This document shows positions 47,990-58,113 of a DNA stretch of 64,000 nucleotides, piece after piece. Position 1 is the stretch's first letter; each line of letters starts with the position of its first letter. The stretch spans positions 1,612,001 through 1,676,000 of the forward strand of contig NZ_JAGKQQ010000001.1 in assembly GCF_017939745.1 (NCBI RefSeq), given 5' to 3'. Origin of the DNA: Gemmata palustris. GTDB lineage: Bacteria > Planctomycetota > Planctomycetia > Gemmatales > Gemmataceae. The notes beneath the pieces were generated by a model, which was not told the origin of the DNA, did no database searches, and saw only the letters and a list, made by a program, of their open reading frames with translations. Made by a program: the position numbers and the translations under genes.

Positions 47990-48424
47990 TCACACCGCGT
48001 CTTCGGACAACGATTGCCGAACTACCATCATGCCCGGCGGGGGATTGGTATGAACGTTAATCGCGTGGTCGAGGTGCGGGGGCGTTCCGCCGTCGGCGGG
48101 GTCGACAAAGACGTGGATCTCGTAGACACAATTCGGTTGAAGGCTGGCGCCGGGAATCACAAGGGTGAATCCCCCCCCACCGTTCGCGGGGATACTGGTC
48201 GTGGTCGGTCCCGGTGGGGCGGGGATGGGGGTGAAGACAACCTTGTATCGGAGGTCGCTTCGGTTGGTTGTAACGGTCACCGTGAGATCAGCGCCGGACA
48301 GTACGAATGCGTTCGCGAGTGGGGCAGTGATGCGGGGTGTAGCGGCCACACCTCCCGAGCCTGTCGCCGCTGCGGTCGTCGGAGCGACTTTTGCACTCGC
48401 TTTGGTCGGTTTCTTTTTACCCAC
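47990..48424 (-). CDS. Hypothetical protein with Ig-like character
   Basis: A 144-aa protein: a basic Lys/Ala/Thr N-terminus (GKKKPTKASAKVAPTTAAA), then a beta-rich domain (FVLSGADLTVTVTTNRSDLR, FTLVIPGASLQPNCVYEIHV). No signal peptide. I do not recognise it. It sits between kinase and mutase genes on the same strand, 33 bases after the kinase stop. Confidence 0.5.
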   Translation of the reverse strand: MGKKKPTKASAKVAPTTAAATGSGGVAATPRITAPLANAFVLSGADLTVTVTTNRSDLRYKVVFTPIPAPPGPTTTSIPANGGGGFTLVIPGASLQPNCVYEIHVFVDPADGGTPPHLDHAINVHTNPPPGMMVVRQSLSEDAV

Positions 48425-48457
48425 TGGAGGGCAGCCTTTCTGAAAACGCGGGACTTG

Positions 48458-50419
48458 TTACGGGTTGAGTTTGGAAACGGTCAAATCCTTCACGACACAC
48501 TGACCGCTCATGCAGAAGATTCCGATGCCCGAGCCGAAAGGGGGTGGGGCGAAATTGTAGCCGGGGAATCCGAGATTCTGCTGTTTTTGGAAGTTGGCGC
48601 AGCGATTGAGCTGCGACACTGCGTCGGTGTCCTGAAGTGGTCTCAGGGGCATACCGTCAACGCTCGCGCGAACGGCATCGGGACGCACGTCGATTACCAC
48701 ACGCGCGAAACGCACGGTTTCGCGCTTCCCGTTGCGATCCCAATCAACCAAGTTGTCGTTGTGGGGTCGCGGCGAGCCGTTTTCGTTGCGTTGCCACCAG
48801 TACAGCTCGATGGAATTCCGGAGCTTCCAATTCATGGGCTTATTGTCATCCGGTTTCGCCCCCATTCGGATCGGTTTATTCTCGTTGGTCCGGTTCTCGA
48901 TTTCAGGTTGGACACCGGCCCAGACGAGCGATTCGTGCTTGAATGGCAGGCCTCCCCAAACGCGGCGCCCGACGTAAACACCGCCCCTAGTCGGTGGAGT
49001 GTCTTGAAAGATGACGGCCACGTCCGCTTCGACGCGGTGAGGAAAATCGAGCGACTCTTGGGAGAGGCTCGCGGTTCCCACTACCGAGTTCGCGAACGTG
49101 TGGTAGCCGTCGATCGTGCCCACTTGGAGTTCGTGCCCCGGCTCGTGAGTGAGTGCTTCGAGCGGCAGACCTTTTTCGTTGGTCAACTTCACCTTTTCCC
49201 CACCGGCGACGCGCTCCGCGATGGTCTTCGGCGGCTTCTCTGGTTTCGCAGGGTCGCTGAACAGTGTGGCGAAGGCCACGAGAGCCATCGCGCTGCACGA
49301 CATCAGCACTACGCGATCGCGCCGCGGATGCTTGGAGCGACTTGGTTGAGGCGGGGCGATCGCGACAGGAACGCTGATTGGTTTACCGTCGAGCCAACAC
49401 TCAAGGTCGTTCGCAAGGGCTGCCGCGGTCGAGTAGCGGTCCTCCGGTTTCTTCGCAAGGCACTTCGACACGATCGCTTGGAGTTCGGCCGGTACGTCGG
49501 GCGAGAGCGCGGTGACCGGCCGTGGTTCGGCCGTGCGGATGCAGTGGTAGACGTCGGTGATTCCGTCGTCGACGAAGGGCCGTTGCCCGGTGAACAGTTC
49601 GTACAGGGTGACCCCGAGCGCCCATACATCACACCCGGCGTTGTAGTCCTTTTTCTTGCCGAGGGTTTGTTCGGGCGACATGTACTGCCGCGTACCGATC
49701 GGATGGCCGGTGTGGGTGAGGTCGGAATCGTCGCCGATCCACTTCGCAAGGCCGAAGTCCGCGACCATCGGCTCGTCGTCCGGGCCGAGCAAGATGTTCA
49801 GTGGCTTGAGATCGCGGTGGAGAATGTCCTTCGCGTGCAGCGCTTCAACCGCGCGCGCCACCTTGACCATGAGCCGAACCGCGGCGCGGAGATCAGTGCG
49901 GACGCGCTCGAGGTGCTCGTTGAGCGTGCCGCCGGGCACGAACTCCATCGTGCAGTAGGGGAAGTCGTGCCACTCGCCCGCGTCGTACACGGGCACGATG
50001 TTCGGGTGCTTGATGGCCGCGAGCGCGTGGACCTCGCGCACGAAGCGCTCGCGGGTGATGTCGTCGTTGCCGCTGGGGTTAATCAACTTCAGGGCGACGA
50101 GGCGCCCCGTCGCGGTGTGCGTTGCCCGGTAGACGACGCCCATTCCGCCGCGCCCGATGAACCGTTCGACGACGTACCCGGGGATCGGGGGCAGTCGCGA
50201 TGCACGTACTTTGGCCACGTTTTCGGTCGATTCGGGCTGTGTGATCCGGCCCGGCTCGTTCGGTCCGGGTGTGGATACGGCCGGGCGCGTGAGGGCCGGC
50301 GGGCGCGGGTCGCGTTCCACGGGTCCACCCGGCGCAACCCACCCCTCGGTGGCGCGGTACAGGTCCGCAGATCGCTCCACTTCCGGGTCGAACTGCGTCG
50401 CGGTGTTCGAGTTGGGCAT
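48458..50419 (-). CDS. Serine/threonine protein kinase, membrane-anchored
   Basis: A 653-aa protein. Kinase domain at about 85-345: GRGGMGVVYRA (P-loop), VALKLINP, HRDLKPLNILLG (catalytic loop), VADFGLAKWIG (metal site), GTRQYMSPEQ. One membrane span follows (VVLMSCSAMALVAFATLF, near 395), then an outer domain of about 235 residues (laminin/concanavalin-like: DFPHRVEADVAVIFQDTPPT, FARVVIDVRPDAVRASVDG). Typical Hanks-type receptor kinase of planctomycetes; ligand and targets unknown. It faces mnmG divergently. Confidence 0.9.
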   Translation of the reverse strand: MPNSNTATQFDPEVERSADLYRATEGWVAPGGPVERDPRPPALTRPAVSTPGPNEPGRITQPESTENVAKVRASRLPPIPGYVVERFIGRGGMGVVYRATHTATGRLVALKLINPSGNDDITRERFVREVHALAAIKHPNIVPVYDAGEWHDFPYCTMEFVPGGTLNEHLERVRTDLRAAVRLMVKVARAVEALHAKDILHRDLKPLNILLGPDDEPMVADFGLAKWIGDDSDLTHTGHPIGTRQYMSPEQTLGKKKDYNAGCDVWALGVTLYELFTGQRPFVDDGITDVYHCIRTAEPRPVTALSPDVPAELQAIVSKCLAKKPEDRYSTAAALANDLECWLDGKPISVPVAIAPPQPSRSKHPRRDRVVLMSCSAMALVAFATLFSDPAKPEKPPKTIAERVAGGEKVKLTNEKGLPLEALTHEPGHELQVGTIDGYHTFANSVVGTASLSQESLDFPHRVEADVAVIFQDTPPTRGGVYVGRRVWGGLPFKHESLVWAGVQPEIENRTNENKPIRMGAKPDDNKPMNWKLRNSIELYWWQRNENGSPRPHNDNLVDWDRNGKRETVRFARVVIDVRPDAVRASVDGMPLRPLQDTDAVSQLNRCANFQKQQNLGFPGYNFAPPPFGSGIGIFCMSGQCVVKDLTVSKLNP

Positions 50420-50748
50420 AGCTACGTGTGCGATCGGGATAAAGTCACGCGCTCGCGGCGCGACTCACGGGTACGACTCCTTCAAAAACAAAAGCCGGTG
50501 GAGACACCGGGTTCGCAAATGCGGACCGCGGATTTACGTCCGGCTCGGGCATGGGGCAACTCTGGGTACGGGTAACGCCCACATAATACCCGAAGCGCGG
50601 GTGCTGTGAAGTATTCGCTCGGTGAAATTATTGAGCACCTGCACGAACGCGGCCGGACCGAAGATCGAACCCCGTGGTGGTCAGGTGCGTCGATTTTCCG
50701 ACGCTATCATGAACGGAAGGTCTGTCGGCGATTTTTGGCGAGGCAATT
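50420..50748. other. Divergent gap between kinase and mnmG
   Basis: About 330 bases without a supported gene. It holds promoters for both genes; no boxes assigned. Confidence 0.4.
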
Positions 50749-52584
50749 GTGAGTACCCTGGAATACCGATTCGATGTCGTGGTGGTTGGCGCCGGGCACG
50801 CGGGCACGGAGGCGGCGATGGCCGCAGCGCGCCTGGGGCTCAAGACGTGCCTCCTCAGTATGAACGCAGACGCGGTTGCACAAATGAGCTGCAACCCGGC
50901 CATCGGTGGCGTGGCGAAGGGGCAAATTGTCCGCGAGATCGACGCTCTTGGCGGCGTGATGGGGAGGTGCATCGACGCCAGCGGGATTCAGTTCCGCGTG
51001 CTGAACGCATCGAAGGGGCCGGCGATGCACTCGCCGCGCGCTCAAGCCGACAAGAAACTCTACCAGTTCACGATGAAGCGGTGGGTCGAGGAGCAGGAAC
51101 ACCTCACACTGCGCCAGGAGCTCGTCGAGGGTCTGTTGCTGGAGGAATTCACTGACTCTGGTTCGGCCGCAACCAAGCGTGCTGTCGGTGTCGTGGCGCG
51201 CGGCGACACGCGCTATCTGGCGCCCGCGGTCATTCTGACCACCGGTACGTTCCTCAAAGCGATCATGCACACCGGTGAGGCGAAGACCGTCGGCGGGCGC
51301 GCCGGCGATTCGTCCGCGGAGGGTATGAGCAACAGTCTCGCCGAAGCCGGGTTCGAGCTGGCGCGATTCAAGACCGGCACCCCGTGCCGGATCAACGGGC
51401 GCACGATCGACTTCACGAAATGCACCGTTCAACCGGGCGACGACACTCCGCGGCCGTTCAGCTTCAGTACCGAGAAGATCACGGTTCCGCAGGTCGTGTG
51501 CCACAGCACCGAGACGACGGCCGCGGTCCACGACATCATCCGCGCGAACCTGCACCGCGCTCCAATGTACTCGGGCCAAATTTGCGGGCGCGGGCCGCGC
51601 TACTGTCCCAGTATTGAGGACAAGGTGGTGCGGTTCGCTGACAAAGATTCGCACCTCATCTTCCTGGAACCCGAAGGGCTGAACACGCGGGAGTATTACT
51701 GCAACGGTATTAGCACCAGTCTCCCGAAAGACGTCCAAGCCGAAATGCTGAAGCGCATCCCGGGCCTAGAGAACGCGGAGGTGATGCGCTGGGGGTACGC
51801 CGTCGAGTACGACTTCGCCCCACCGACGCAACTTCACCCGACGCTCGAAACCAAGCCGGTCGCCGGGCTTTACTTCGCCGGGCAGATCAACGGCACCACC
51901 GGTTACGAAGAAGCCGCGGCTCAGGGACTGATGGCCGGCCTGAACGCGGCTCTCAAGCTGAAGGGCGAACCGCCGCTCGTACTCGACCGGAGCCAGGCGT
52001 ACATCGGCGTGCTCCTCGACGACCTTGTGACGAAGGGCGTGGACGAGCCGTACCGCATGTTCACCTCTCGCGCCGAGTACCGGCTCCTGCTGCGGCACGA
52101 TAACGCCGACCGGCGGCTCACCCCACTGGGGCGACGGGTCGGGTCCGTGAGTGATTCCGATTGGGAGCGCTTCCAACGGAAGGAGCAAGGAATCACCGAA
52201 CTTCAACACACGCTGAAAACGAACCGCAGCGACGGTGACAACCTCGCGACGTGGTTGCGGCGCACCGAGGTCGAGTGGTCCGCGGTCGTCGCGCGCTTGC
52301 CGGGGCTCGCTGAGTGGGACAGCAAGCCCGATGTCGTCGAGCAGGTCGTTCTGGAGGCGAAGTACAGCGGCTACATCGATCGCCAAGCGGCGGAGGTCGA
52401 GCGCTTCCAGCGGCTCGAGCACCGCCGCATCCCCTCTACCTTCGACTTCGCCGCAGTCCACCAGCTCCGGCACGAGGCGCGCGAGAAGCTGAGTCGAGTG
52501 CGCCCCACAAGTTTAGGTCAGGCGAGCCGCATCAGCGGCATCACCCCGGCCGACCTCGCAATGCTGTTGCTTTATCTCGATTGA
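50749..52584 (+). CDS. mnmG: tRNA uridine-5-carboxymethylaminomethyl modification enzyme MnmG
   Basis: A 611-aa flavoprotein. FAD-binding motif [20 protein letters not shown] near residue 12, [13 protein letters not shown] near 45, [10 protein letters not shown] near 205, [20 protein letters not shown] near 375 are MnmG (GidA) hallmarks. It acts with MnmE to modify the wobble uridine of tRNAs. GTG start with GGCGAGG upstream. Alone here, no mnmE or rsmG adjacent. Confidence 0.95.
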   Translation: MSTLEYRFDVVVVGAGHAGTEAAMAAARLGLKTCLLSMNADAVAQMSCNPAIGGVAKGQIVREIDALGGVMGRCIDASGIQFRVLNASKGPAMHSPRAQADKKLYQFTMKRWVEEQEHLTLRQELVEGLLLEEFTDSGSAATKRAVGVVARGDTRYLAPAVILTTGTFLKAIMHTGEAKTVGGRAGDSSAEGMSNSLAEAGFELARFKTGTPCRINGRTIDFTKCTVQPGDDTPRPFSFSTEKITVPQVVCHSTETTAAVHDIIRANLHRAPMYSGQICGRGPRYCPSIEDKVVRFADKDSHLIFLEPEGLNTREYYCNGISTSLPKDVQAEMLKRIPGLENAEVMRWGYAVEYDFAPPTQLHPTLETKPVAGLYFAGQINGTTGYEEAAAQGLMAGLNAALKLKGEPPLVLDRSQAYIGVLLDDLVTKGVDEPYRMFTSRAEYRLLLRHDNADRRLTPLGRRVGSVSDSDWERFQRKEQGITELQHTLKTNRSDGDNLATWLRRTEVEWSAVVARLPGLAEWDSKPDVVEQVVLEAKYSGYIDRQAAEVERFQRLEHRRIPSTFDFAAVHQLRHEAREKLSRVRPTSLGQASRISGITPADLAMLLLYLD

Positions 52585-53200
52585 GCCGTTATGGGCCGCT
52601 TGCCCGTTGGGGAGAAGCCGGGTAACCGGCACGACCCGCGGGGTCGGTCGCGGACTCGCTGACGCGCACCACCCGCACAGGTCTCACGGTTCCCGGCCCC
52701 GCTCCGCGGAAAGCTGGCAAAATCGTGTGGGCTGCGGTAAGTGGGGCGTCGATGATTGACGCGACCGAGTCGGCAGGAGCCATCATCTGGTTCACGGAAC
52801 AGGAGCCGCGATTCGTTCGGGCGCGGGAGCGCGTGACGGGATAGCCTGGGGAAAGTGTCCGGGTCACAGGGGCGGAACTTGGGTCGGGCGTGAACTTCAC
52901 CCCGATTGCGGTAATTCCACCCCGTTGATCGGACAGCGACCTTAGGTATGATGGGGTGAGGCAGTCGCAGCCGCTCCGTCTTGCACCGTCACCGTGTCGC
53001 TTCACCCCGGATCGTTCGGCTGTCTTCCCCCTCCTGCGCCAGTCTGTTTCGCGCCACCAGCGCGGAACGGAGTGCGGCGCGGCCAGATGTCCTGCGTGAG
53101 TCACGGACGAAATGTTTCGGTCCGCAGCCCGGCTCGGTCGTTCGGCCGTGCGCGGATCTCCCCCATGCGAGCCGGCTGAGCCGGCCAGGTGGATGCGCGT
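52585..53200. other. Non-coding gap before the response regulator
   Basis: About 600 bases. Reading frames here are shadows of the flanking genes or Arg/Pro-rich and lack ribosome sites. Promoter of the response regulator expected close to 53100-53190; not resolved. Confidence 0.45.
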
Positions 53201-53782
53201 ATGAAGACGGTGTTCACAACCGGCGAAGCGGCGAAGATCTGTAAGGTTTCGCAGCAGACCATCATCCGTTGCTTCGACAACGGACAGCTCAAGGGGTTCC
53301 GCGTTCCGGGCAGCAAGTTCCGGCGCATCCCCCGTGAAGCCCTGTACAAGTTCATGAAGGACAACGGCATCCCCACGGACGCCCTGGAGAGCGGCAAGCG
53401 CAAGGTGCTGCTCGTGGACGACGATCTCGAACTGGTCGACGTCGTTCACAAGGCGCTCCAGGACGACGGCCGCTTTGAAGTGCGGATCGCGTCCAACGGG
53501 TTCGACGCGGGCATGATGGTGAAGGACTACCGTCCGGACCTCATCATCCTCGACGTGATGCTGCCGGACATCAACGGCAAGGAAGTGTGCCACCGGGTGC
53601 GCGCCGACGCTTCGATGGAAGACGTGCGGATCATCTGCATCTCCGGCATGATCGAGGAAGACAAGGTGCAGGAACTCAAGCTCGCCGGGGCCGACGAGTT
53701 CATTCACAAGCCGTTCGATGTGGACCACCTCATCGAGAAAATGTGTGCGCAGTTGGACATCGAGACCGGTGTTCTGGCCTGA
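53201..53782 (+). CDS. Response regulator with excisionase-like DNA-binding N-terminus
   Basis: A 193-aa protein from the ATG at 53201 (MKTVFTTGEAAKICKVSQQT); a GTG four codons upstream is possible. Residues 8-58 are a MerR/Xis helix-turn-helix; residues 70-190 are a receiver domain: VLLVDDDLELVD, phospho-acceptor Asp in LIILDVMLPDING, ICISGMIEED, FIHKPFDVDHL. DNA-binding before receiver is the reverse of the usual order. It is followed, after a hairpin, by a histidine kinase gene, its probable partner. Confidence 0.85.
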   Translation: MKTVFTTGEAAKICKVSQQTIIRCFDNGQLKGFRVPGSKFRRIPREALYKFMKDNGIPTDALESGKRKVLLVDDDLELVDVVHKALQDDGRFEVRIASNGFDAGMMVKDYRPDLIILDVMLPDINGKEVCHRVRADASMEDVRIICISGMIEEDKVQELKLAGADEFIHKPFDVDHLIEKMCAQLDIETGVLA

Positions 53783-53795
53783 AGTTGGTCCGGGC

Positions 53796-53879
53796 GAACG
53801 GCCGGCGCGAGCCGGCTGGTGAGTGCTTAGCGCGCCAGGATGCCTCAGCTTTCACTAGCCGGCTCGCACCGGCCGTTCG
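53796..53879 (+). terminator. Long hairpin between response regulator and kinase
   Basis: A 23-bp stem with one internal mismatch (CGAACGGCCGG...AGCCGGCT and complement) around a 38-base loop, 13 bases after the regulator stop. Only TTTC follows, so it may attenuate rather than terminate. Confidence 0.55.
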
Positions 53880-53900
53880 TTTCAACCGAGGAGTGCTGCT

Positions 53901-55580
53901 GTGCCAGGGAAGGCGGTGGGTCGGACCGCGGCAGGGTTGCCGTGGCTGTGCCCGAACACGGATAGCCTGATCCGGCTCGCCGATGCCCCGGCGGGTCTCG
54001 CACGGCCGTCTGCCGCCGACGGGTTCGTCGATATCGGTCTGTTGGCCTTTCTGCTCCGGTTCGCACCTCCGGCTCCTCAGCCGGAAGTGGGTTTGTTTTG
54101 TCCGTCCGCACTTTCCGTGGCGGCACTCCCTGATACCGCTGCCGCGTACCTCGCCGCCACGCCGAGCGGTTGGGTGAACCCCGATTCGGAAGTCGCGAAA
54201 CGGTGCCGCGGATTTTGCGCACGGGCCAGCGCATTTGCGCGGGCGCTTGTCGCACACACACGCCGGGCCTGTGCCGATCGTTCCGCCGCGATTCTGGCGC
54301 TCGCGCCTCTGGGTTGGCTCGCGGTATCGGCCATCGATCCCGGCGCGGCCGGGGAGCCGTTGCACGACCCCGGTTCATTGCCAATCACAGACATTCAGGC
54401 GGAACTCTGGGGGCTGAACCAGAACGCGATCGCCCGCCGGCTCGCGAACCGCTGGCGCATGCCCGATTGGATCGCGCCCGTACTCGGCAACCTGAATTTG
54501 CCGCTGGTCGCGGTGCGGGCCATCGTTGCCGATATTGATTTGTTTGTTCTGGCACAGTTCGCGGCCCTGGAAACTGAGCGCCGGGAACGTTCGCTCGGGC
54601 TTACCGCGGGTGCGGACCGAGCCGCGCTGCTCAAGGAACTTAAACTCGACGACGCGACCGTTGGCGACCTGTGGGCGGCGTCCGCGTCGCAGGCGGAACC
54701 CGCGCTGGCGCCGACCATCGACCCGAACCCGCACAAGGTTCCCCTCGTTGCGAACCTACTGAAGATGGCGGGGGAGAGTCGGCGCCGGAATGGGGCTGCC
54801 CTCGTCGTTCGACTCGAAGATAAACTCGACGACCTGCACCGCGCGGTCGCTCAGGTCGGTGGCGATGCCGATACCCGGGCGCGGGACGCGAAGCTCGCCG
54901 CGCTCGCGGAACTCGCGGCCGGTGCCGGGCACGAGATCAACAACCCGCTCGCGGTCATTTCGGGCCACGCGCAACGACTGTTTCGCACCGAGCCGGACCC
55001 GGAGCGCGGCGCGGCACTGCAAACGATCATTCGCCAGACGCAGCGCATTGCGGGAATCGTGCGCGACCTCATGTATTTCGCCCGCCCGTCGCAGCCGAAG
55101 CCGCACCGCAGTACCGCGGCCGAACTCGTGAACGCGGTACGCGACGAACTCGCGCCCTTAGCGACGGAAAAGTGCGTCCGTTTGGAGGTGGGCACGGTTC
55201 CGGCCAGCGCCTTCGTTCGGTGCGATCTCACGCAAATCAAGCACGCCCTCGTCGCGGTCGTTCGCAACGGCATCGAGGCCGCGGGCGCTGATGGGTGGGC
55301 GCGGATCAGTTGTACCGATGGTGACGAAGACTACGTCACGTTCGTTATTGAGGATAGCGGGCCGGGGTTGAGTGCCGCGGCGCTCGAACACGCCTTTGAT
55401 CCGTTCTACTGCGGGCGCTCGGCCGGGCGCGGGCGCGGGCTGGGGCTTCCCACCGCGTGGCAGCTCGTGAAGCAAAATGGCGGTGAAGTGCGCCACGAAC
55501 TCACCGATGGCTCCACGCGATTCGTTGTCGTCGTGCCCCGATCAATCACTCTCGAGTTCCTCGACAGGCAGTCGGCTTAA
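53901..55580 (+). CDS. Histidine kinase with HDOD-like sensor region
   Basis: A 559-aa protein, GTG start with GAGGAG upstream. No membrane spans, so cytoplasmic. Residues about 30-230 resemble HDOD domains (VDIGLLAFLLRFAPP, GWLAVSAIDPGAAGE, LANRWRMPDWIAPVLGN). Kinase core: H-box AGAGHEINNPLAVISGHAQR, N-box VVRNGIEAAG, G1 VIEDSGPGLS, G2 GRGRGLGLPTAWQLV. It should phosphorylate the regulator 118 bases upstream. A HDOD sensor fused to a kinase is unusual outside planctomycetes. Confidence 0.85.
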   Translation: MPGKAVGRTAAGLPWLCPNTDSLIRLADAPAGLARPSAADGFVDIGLLAFLLRFAPPAPQPEVGLFCPSALSVAALPDTAAAYLAATPSGWVNPDSEVAKRCRGFCARASAFARALVAHTRRACADRSAAILALAPLGWLAVSAIDPGAAGEPLHDPGSLPITDIQAELWGLNQNAIARRLANRWRMPDWIAPVLGNLNLPLVAVRAIVADIDLFVLAQFAALETERRERSLGLTAGADRAALLKELKLDDATVGDLWAASASQAEPALAPTIDPNPHKVPLVANLLKMAGESRRRNGAALVVRLEDKLDDLHRAVAQVGGDADTRARDAKLAALAELAAGAGHEINNPLAVISGHAQRLFRTEPDPERGAALQTIIRQTQRIAGIVRDLMYFARPSQPKPHRSTAAELVNAVRDELAPLATEKCVRLEVGTVPASAFVRCDLTQIKHALVAVVRNGIEAAGADGWARISCTDGDEDYVTFVIEDSGPGLSAAALEHAFDPFYCGRSAGRGRGLGLPTAWQLVKQNGGEVRHELTDGSTRFVVVVPRSITLEFLDRQSA

Positions 55581-55623
55581 TAGATCGTAATTTCTTGTCA
55601 ATTCAGCAGTTGCGTCAAATTGG

Positions 55624-55845
55624 CTAACAAAAGCTAACATTTCGGCCCCTTAAAGGGCCACTCGGCACATTGCAACCCCCGAGACCGCACGAGCTGCTGG
55701 AAATCCCAGTCAACATGTGGAGTTTCGCATTTTCAATGGGCGGCTCCGTCCCCACAAATTGACTGACATCGGCTAACAATTCTGCTCCAAATCCGTCTTC
55801 ACCACAGTTGGGGCAAAGGACGTCAGAAGCGCGCTTCTTCGGCAT
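55624..55845 (-). CDS. Small CxxC protein, uncertain
   Basis: A 73-aa frame: MPKKRASDVLCPNCGEDGFG then a neutral stretch and CGLGGCNVPSGPL. One CxxC near the start and a second Cys pair near 57 could make a zinc ribbon. The ribosome site is weak and the region is AT-richer, so this may be non-coding. Confidence 0.35.
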   Translation of the reverse strand: MPKKRASDVLCPNCGEDGFGAELLADVSQFVGTEPPIENAKLHMLTGISSSSCGLGGCNVPSGPLRGRNVSFC

Positions 55846-56048
55846 TGTCCGGGGTTAGTGGAATTATAGGCAATTGTATACGGAAATCCACTAAAATTTG
55901 AGTTGCCGCGAAAAATTCACCCACTTTATTGACGCTCGCGATTCGTGAACGCCCGGTAACCGCTTGCAGGCGCGCGTTTCTGCCATTACCCTCGAAGTGT
56001 CGGTTCTCAATTCGCGATCGGATTTTACCCGTTTAAGGATGCTGGTCC

Positions 56049-56786
56049 ATGTTGCGCGTCGTGGCGGATCTCGCCCGCAACATCGCCCAGTTGGTTTATC
56101 CGAACGAGTGCCTGATTTGTGACGCCCGGGAGAACGAAGCGGGTGCGCTTCGGCACGGGCTCTGCAGTGACTGTCACCGTGCCGTGACCACGGACCCGTT
56201 CCCGGTGTGCCCGTGGTGTGCTCAAACGGTGGGGCCGCACACCGATACCGCAAAAGGTTGTGGGGAGTGTCGCGGGGTGTCGCTCGGCTTCGAGCGGGCA
56301 GTCCGGCTCGGCCCTTACGAGGGGAAGCTTCGCGACGCGGTGTTGCGCACGAAGGTTCTCGCGGGCGAAGGGTTGGCCGATCTGCTCGGGCGCACGTTTG
56401 TGGAGGCGCGCGGCACCGATCTTGCGACTGTTCCGGTCGACCTGGTGTGCCCCATACCGCTTCACTGGTGGCGCAAATGGAGCCGCGGTTACAACCAGGC
56501 GGAAGCAATCGCCCGCGAACTCGCGTCAGGGCTGGGGGTGTCGTTCGATCCATCACTGCTCATACGAATTCGGCACTCCACACAACACACACAAGCGTCG
56601 CGCACGGCGCGGCTGGAGAACATGAGGGGCGCTTTCCGGGTGCGCGCCGGCGCAAGACTGGTGGGCCGAACTGTACTGCTCATAGATGATGTGATGACCA
56701 CGGGAAGCACGGCGAGCGAGGCCGCCCGGACGCTTCGAGCCGCTGGTGCCGATCGCGTGGTGGTCGCAGTTCTGGCCCGACGGTAG
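56049..56786 (+). CDS. comF: ComF-family phosphoribosyltransferase-like protein
   Basis: A 245-aa protein. N-terminal zinc ribbon: CLICDAREN, CSDCHRAV, CPWCAQTV, CGECRG. C-terminal phosphoribosyltransferase fold with YNQAEAIARELA and the PRPP loop VLLIDDVMTTGSTASE near residue 210. ComF is linked to DNA uptake and helicase interaction, but many relatives sit in non-competent bacteria. No other com gene is adjacent. Confidence 0.9.
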   Translation: MLRVVADLARNIAQLVYPNECLICDARENEAGALRHGLCSDCHRAVTTDPFPVCPWCAQTVGPHTDTAKGCGECRGVSLGFERAVRLGPYEGKLRDAVLRTKVLAGEGLADLLGRTFVEARGTDLATVPVDLVCPIPLHWWRKWSRGYNQAEAIARELASGLGVSFDPSLLIRIRHSTQHTQASRTARLENMRGAFRVRAGARLVGRTVLLIDDVMTTGSTASEAARTLRAAGADRVVVAVLARR

Positions 56787-56998
56787 GAATCGTGCGGGTC
56801 GGAGTGGTGAAACAGGGACGTGCGCTCGTAACGAGTCAGCGGGTCGCGCCGGAAGCGGCAGCCCGCGGCCATAATTCGGACGGCTCTCCGGCCCGGTTTG
56901 CTGCTGAGGTGACGGGCCGGAGTGTGATACCAAATAGGTTAAGGATCGCGGCACTCCGGGGGGTATGCTGCGGTCCCCTTAATGGGGGAGAAGAGGAT

Positions 56999-57985
56999 AT
57001 GACACGCTTTGTTTTGGGCCTTGTTAGTGTGCTGGCGTTCAACACACTCACACTGGCCGGTCCGGGCGACCTGTTCACTGAAAAAGAAAAAGACTTCGGC
57101 GTGAGCCCGAAGGGGACCGTCCTGGTTCACTACTTCCGGTTCACCAATACGACCAAAGAAACCATCACGCTCGGTCAGCCGCGCGTTTCCTGCGGGTGCG
57201 TGACCCCGGCCCTCACCACGACCCGGCTCGCACCGGGTGAATCGGCCGCCGTGATCGCGTACATGGACACCAAGCGCATCCCGAACGCGGGCATCACCAA
57301 GACCGTCCTGGTCTATGTCCCGTTCACGTCGCCGGGGTTCGAGGAAGTCGCACTGAAGGTCACGACCGTCACACGCGACGACCTGATGATGTCGCCCGAC
57401 ACGCTCGCCTTCGGGACGGTGACGAAGGGGAAGGGTGCGAAGGTTTCGACGAAGGTTACCTTCACGAGCGACGCGAACTGGACCATCAACAAGGCGACCA
57501 GCACCGGCGGGTTCGTAAACGTCGAGGCGAAGCTCAACTCCCGGAGCGGCAGCATCGTGACCTACGACGTGACCGCGACGCTCGACAAGGAGTGCCCGGC
57601 CGGTAACTGGACCTCGGACATCTATCTGGAAACGTCGCACACGGCCGTCGCGAAGCTCCGCGTCCCGGTGACGGTGACCGTCTCCGCGGCGGTGGCGGCT
57701 TCGCCGGAAATTGTGGCCTTCGGCAACGTGAAGATGGGCAGCGCGTCCGAACAGAAGGTGACGATCCAGGGCACGACGCCGTTCAAGATCCTCGAGGTGA
57801 AGGGCGCCGACGATCAACTGTCGGTGAAGGTGGACAAGGACAGTGCGAAGCCGGTCCACACCGTTGTCATCGCCGCGAACCCGGCCGCGGCCGGCGGGTT
57901 CACCCGGACCGTCGAGATCGTGACGGACAACAAGGACCAACCGTCGATCATTGTGCCGGTGACCGCCAAGGTCGTGAGCAAGTAA
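56999..57985 (+). CDS. Secreted DUF1573 protein
   Basis: A 328-aa protein with signal peptide (MTRFVLGLVSVLAFNTLTLA). ATG at 56999 with GGGGGAGAAGAGG upstream; upstream in-frame sequence is non-coding. DUF1573 near residues 30-130 (DFGVSPKGTVLVHYFRFTN, SCGCVTPALTTTRLAPGESA: the SCGCT-like motif), then two further Ig-like repeats. Exported; the family is frequent in Bacteroidetes and planctomycetes. Terminated by a hairpin at 58010. Confidence 0.85.
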   Translation: MTRFVLGLVSVLAFNTLTLAGPGDLFTEKEKDFGVSPKGTVLVHYFRFTNTTKETITLGQPRVSCGCVTPALTTTRLAPGESAAVIAYMDTKRIPNAGITKTVLVYVPFTSPGFEEVALKVTTVTRDDLMMSPDTLAFGTVTKGKGAKVSTKVTFTSDANWTINKATSTGGFVNVEAKLNSRSGSIVTYDVTATLDKECPAGNWTSDIYLETSHTAVAKLRVPVTVTVSAAVAASPEIVAFGNVKMGSASEQKVTIQGTTPFKILEVKGADDQLSVKVDKDSAKPVHTVVIAANPAAAGGFTRTVEIVTDNKDQPSIIVPVTAKVVSK

Positions 57986-58009
57986 CCGGTTGTTGGTGAG
58001 TTCCGCAAA

Positions 58010-58044
58010 AGCCCGCCTGCACCAGCAGGTGGGCTTTCTTGTTT
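58010..58044 (+). terminator. Terminator after the DUF1573 gene
   Basis: An 11-bp stem (AGCCCGCCTGC / GCAGGTGGGCT with one G-U) and a four-base loop, then TTCTTGTTT. Confidence 0.85.
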
Positions 58045-58113
58045 GTTGGGCGCGGTCGCGTTCTCTATCACAACAGTAATTCCAAAAGTCCGCTGCTCCG
58101 TGAGGCTTGCCGC

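Noticed and set aside
45893..50575. A plus-strand open frame of 1560 codons
   Set aside because: It is the antisense shadow of phosphoglucomutase, the 144-aa gene and the kinase, all of which have clear domains on the minus strand. Its own translation is Arg/Gly/His-rich with no domain, an effect of high GC at third positions.
52589..53728. A 379-codon minus-strand frame over the gap before the response regulator
   Set aside because: Half of it is the shadow of the regulator; the remainder is Arg/Pro/Ser-rich, with no ribosome site.
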